Part shown: positions 61,761 to 64,000 of the stretch, one piece after another | Numbering within the stretch: the first letter of the stretch is position 1 | Layout of the letters: each line of letters begins with the position of its first letter | Notes under the pieces: generated by a model | What the model was told of the DNA's origin: nothing | Seen by the model: the letters and a program-made list of their open reading frames with translations, nothing else | Databases searched by the model: none | Origin: Camarhynchus parvulus | Taxonomy: Eukaryota > Chordata > Aves > Passeriformes > Thraupidae | Assembly (NCBI RefSeq): GCF_901933205.1 | Contig: NC_044572.1 | Location: 64,830,465 to 64,894,464 of the forward strand | Direction of reading: 5' to 3' | DNA: 64,000 nt | Made by a program: the position numbers and the translations under genes

Positions 61761-63949
61761 CCACGTGGGGTTTGGGATGAGGTACAGCCCTGGCAGTGTC
61801 AGAAACAGCTTATTTAACACCTAGGATGTTATGTTTCTATGATTACCTTTGCAATGCCTCTCACCCCCTCGAACTGAAATAAAACTGGGCAAGCCAATAA
61901 ACCAAAACTCAGTCAACAGATGAAAGAATATCGTTTGAGCAAACAAAGCCTGTTATTTTTTTCCCTCTTGCCAATGTAGAATTATCATTTTGTTGCTCTC
62001 AATAGATACGGAGCCAGAAATCTTTCTTTTCAACTCACTTTTCTATTGGGAAACATCAGGCATGGCAATAAGCTGATGCACTCAGTGCAGAATTGAGAAG
62101 TATTTTATTCACACAGTCTGGAGCACCAGTTAGGATCTTTGTTTATCCTTCATTTTCACATTTTTCCTTCTTTACTTCCCACCATACCCACTTTTTCTAG
62201 CCTCTTAATTCCTTCTTTCATAGACATGCATTTGGATTCCCTCCCAAGCTGCAGGTTCACTGCTGTACCTCAGTTTCGCGAACTACTTTGACAACTACCT
62301 ACAAAAAAATGGATACAGAAATATCACCTATTTTCTTAAAATTAAGCAGTTGTGGTGCAACGAAAAATGTTCTCAGAACAGAGCATTATCAGTCTCTCAT
62401 ATGTTTATCTTTTTGAATTTGAATCCCAGTCTTGGGTGAACCAATGGACCACATCAGCATCTTTGGCAGGAGTGTGAAGTGCCTGAGCCCTGCTTGGTCT
62501 GCTCGTTGCTTGCCCACCCTGCTTGGTGGAGTATTATGCCTGCAAAAACTGGCAGTGAATATTGCAGAGCATGGCAGCCATAGTGCCTACTTTGGCTTAC
62601 CCAAGTGTGGTCCTGTAAGAGACCGTTCCCATTTTTCCTCCTTAACCTGTCTCACTACCAAAAAAAAAAGTCCCAGCCAGGGCCAACTCTGAAAATCAGG
62701 CCTCTCAGGCAGACAGAGGGGCTGGGACAACTTGGTGGAACACTGAATTAAGGCACTTGCCTCTCTGCCCTGCAGAAGGAGGGTTTTCCACATCTCAACC
62801 TTCTGGCAGCTTGGTCTATTTTAGCATGCCTAACAGCCTGTGTTCCAGAGATCCACAGGACCAGAGAGTAAGGATACTTAGAGTGGATAAAGACCTCTCC
62901 TCCTTATGGCTCTGCTGAGTCTGCTGGCTCACAGCTCTCTCATTAGCTGTGAAGCCAGTCTTCCAAATCTGTGCCTGGAAAACTGCCTTAATTTCCATCC
63001 AGCAGGACTTGGAATTGTTTGGGTGAGCAGTGCTTGACCAGAGAAGTATCTTCGCTAAACCAAAAACTTGTGGGTTTTGGTGTTAGAAAGCAAGAGAGTG
63101 CCTCAAAAGTAGAACTATGGGCTTTGCCTGAGGTGTGAACTGAAGCATTACCACGGTGAGCATTTGCAGCTGGGCTCCTTATTTCATCATTAGCTGAGAG
63201 CCAAGGGAGCTGAGCGTTCCAAAGCCAGGCTCAGGCTGGGTGTTCGGGGTCTTTCCCCTGCTGCAGCTGCAGTAGCTGCAACACCCTGCTAGTGCAGAGG
63301 CTCTTTGATAGGGGCTGTGGTAGCACTTCCTGCCTCCTCTCGGTAGCTGTACACTTCATCTTGACATAAAGAGCAAAAGCCTGCGCAGAGCTTGTGGCTG
63401 GCAGGGCTGTACATGGATGGGGGCTGTTATGGCCAAGCATTTGCCATTCCATAGTCCCTTCCCCATGTCACTGCCCACAGGGACCTGCCCAGGAACATAC
63501 CAGGGCAGCTTTGTGTCTGTCAGGTACTGCCTTTGCTGTTCACACTGCCTTCTTCCAGGTTTGAGCAGACCAGCAAAAGACATTTTTCAAAGCTGAATGT
63601 CTTATTCAGTGACCTTTGTCAACTTCTGTTAAGCAGCCTTTGTGATAGGTTGCTTGTTACAGATAGACCTGTTACCTACTGTGCCTCAAGAGTTGCTTTC
63701 CTTGCCAACACAGCACAATGAATGCTTTATTTCAGGGGCAGTGACAGTGAGAAATAGAAAAGGAGAAAAGAACCGAAGTTAAACTGTCCAATGACTCTTG
63801 CACTGAAACCCTTCTGTCAGAAGGCACAATAGAGCTAAAATTTTCCTCTCTTACACCAGTCCTGCTTGTAAGCAAATGGTGTATCTCAGAATAAAACTCA
63901 CTTTTTACAGGGTTTTCAGAATGATCCTTTTATCTCACAGGCAGATCAT

Positions 63950-63979
63950 TACTGTTGGGCCTAATGCAGCCCAACAGTA
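63950..63979. repeat. 11-bp perfect hairpin
   Basis: TACTGTTGGGC (63950-63960) and its exact reverse complement GCCCAACAGTA (63969-63979) are separated by 8 nt. The arms contain no obvious factor site, and there is no sign of an RNA gene. It is rare enough to note but could be chance. Confidence 0.75.
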
Positions 63980-64000
63980 CATACCTACAAGGCTATGTAA

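Larger units (their letters stand above)
53671..64000 (+). other. NEDD9: Start of intron 1 of the NEDD9-like gene
   Basis: The donor GTGAGA at 53671 opens an intron that continues beyond the window. I searched the + frames for the expected NLMARALYDN start of exon 2 and did not find it. The intron has 16-T runs at 54852-54867 and 60869-60884, an AAAT repeat near 55323-55337, a good polypyrimidine-AG acceptor at 60137, a CpG-dense patch at about 61485-61760, and an 11-bp hairpin at 63950-63979. No CR1 or LTR copy was recognised in these 10.3 kb, in contrast with the upstream side. Confidence 0.6.

Noticed and set aside
1..64000. tRNA or rRNA genes, and coding exons of TMEM170B (the gene expected upstream of NEDD9 in vertebrates)
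   Set aside because: I saw no tRNA A/B-box pairs with a cloverleaf and no frame resembling that membrane protein; very short exons could still be missed by eye.

Overview
This window looks like bird DNA, probably from a songbird. It has moderate GC, long AT-leaning stretches with no genes, few repeats, and a repeat set made of CR1 LINE fragments and solo endogenous-retrovirus LTRs. It holds no bacterial, plasmid or phage features and no CRISPR array.

One gene is supported. A CpG island at about 53296-54060 carries a TATA-less promoter and a tiny coding first exon on the + strand, ATG AAG TAC AAG (MKYK), followed at once by a splice donor (AAG|GTGAGA). That start peptide, its phase-0 junction after codon 4 and the large upstream desert fit NEDD9 (HEF1/CAS-L), a CAS-family adhesion-signalling scaffold. 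Its second exon is expected to open with Asn-Leu-Met-Ala-Arg and the SH3 domain. That exon is not in the window, so 53671-64000 is read as the start of intron 1. The promoter has two perfect octamer motifs exactly 20 bp apart, overlapping GC boxes, a three-copy 13-bp GA/GC repeat, and a 10-codon upstream ORF whose TGA overlaps the main ATG. A second Kozak-ATG-donor micro-exon candidate (MDNG) lies 300 bp downstream.

Region by region: 1-9628 is gene-free and holds an imperfect inverted repeat at 7064-7290. At 9629-10220 is a solo LTR with a 4/5 target duplication. At 12875-13496 is a solo LTR with a perfect 6-bp target duplication, followed by a CR1 3' end at 13660-13797. From 13798 to 46750 there is mostly unique noncoding sequence with a TA/TG microsatellite (22075), an old CR1-like scrap (30895) and an A-rich tract (36241). 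At 46751-48090 a CR1 element is split by a 647-bp LTR flanked by a perfect 5-bp duplication. A third CR1 (about 52635-53295) ends against the promoter CpG island. Intron 1 contains a CpG-dense patch at about 61485-61760.

I found no convincing new multi-gene system. The observations most worth checking are the stop-start uORF, the octamer pair, the possible alternative starter exon, the inverted repeat and the nested retroelement. Everything rests on reading the sequence and on remembered family features; nothing was aligned to a database.
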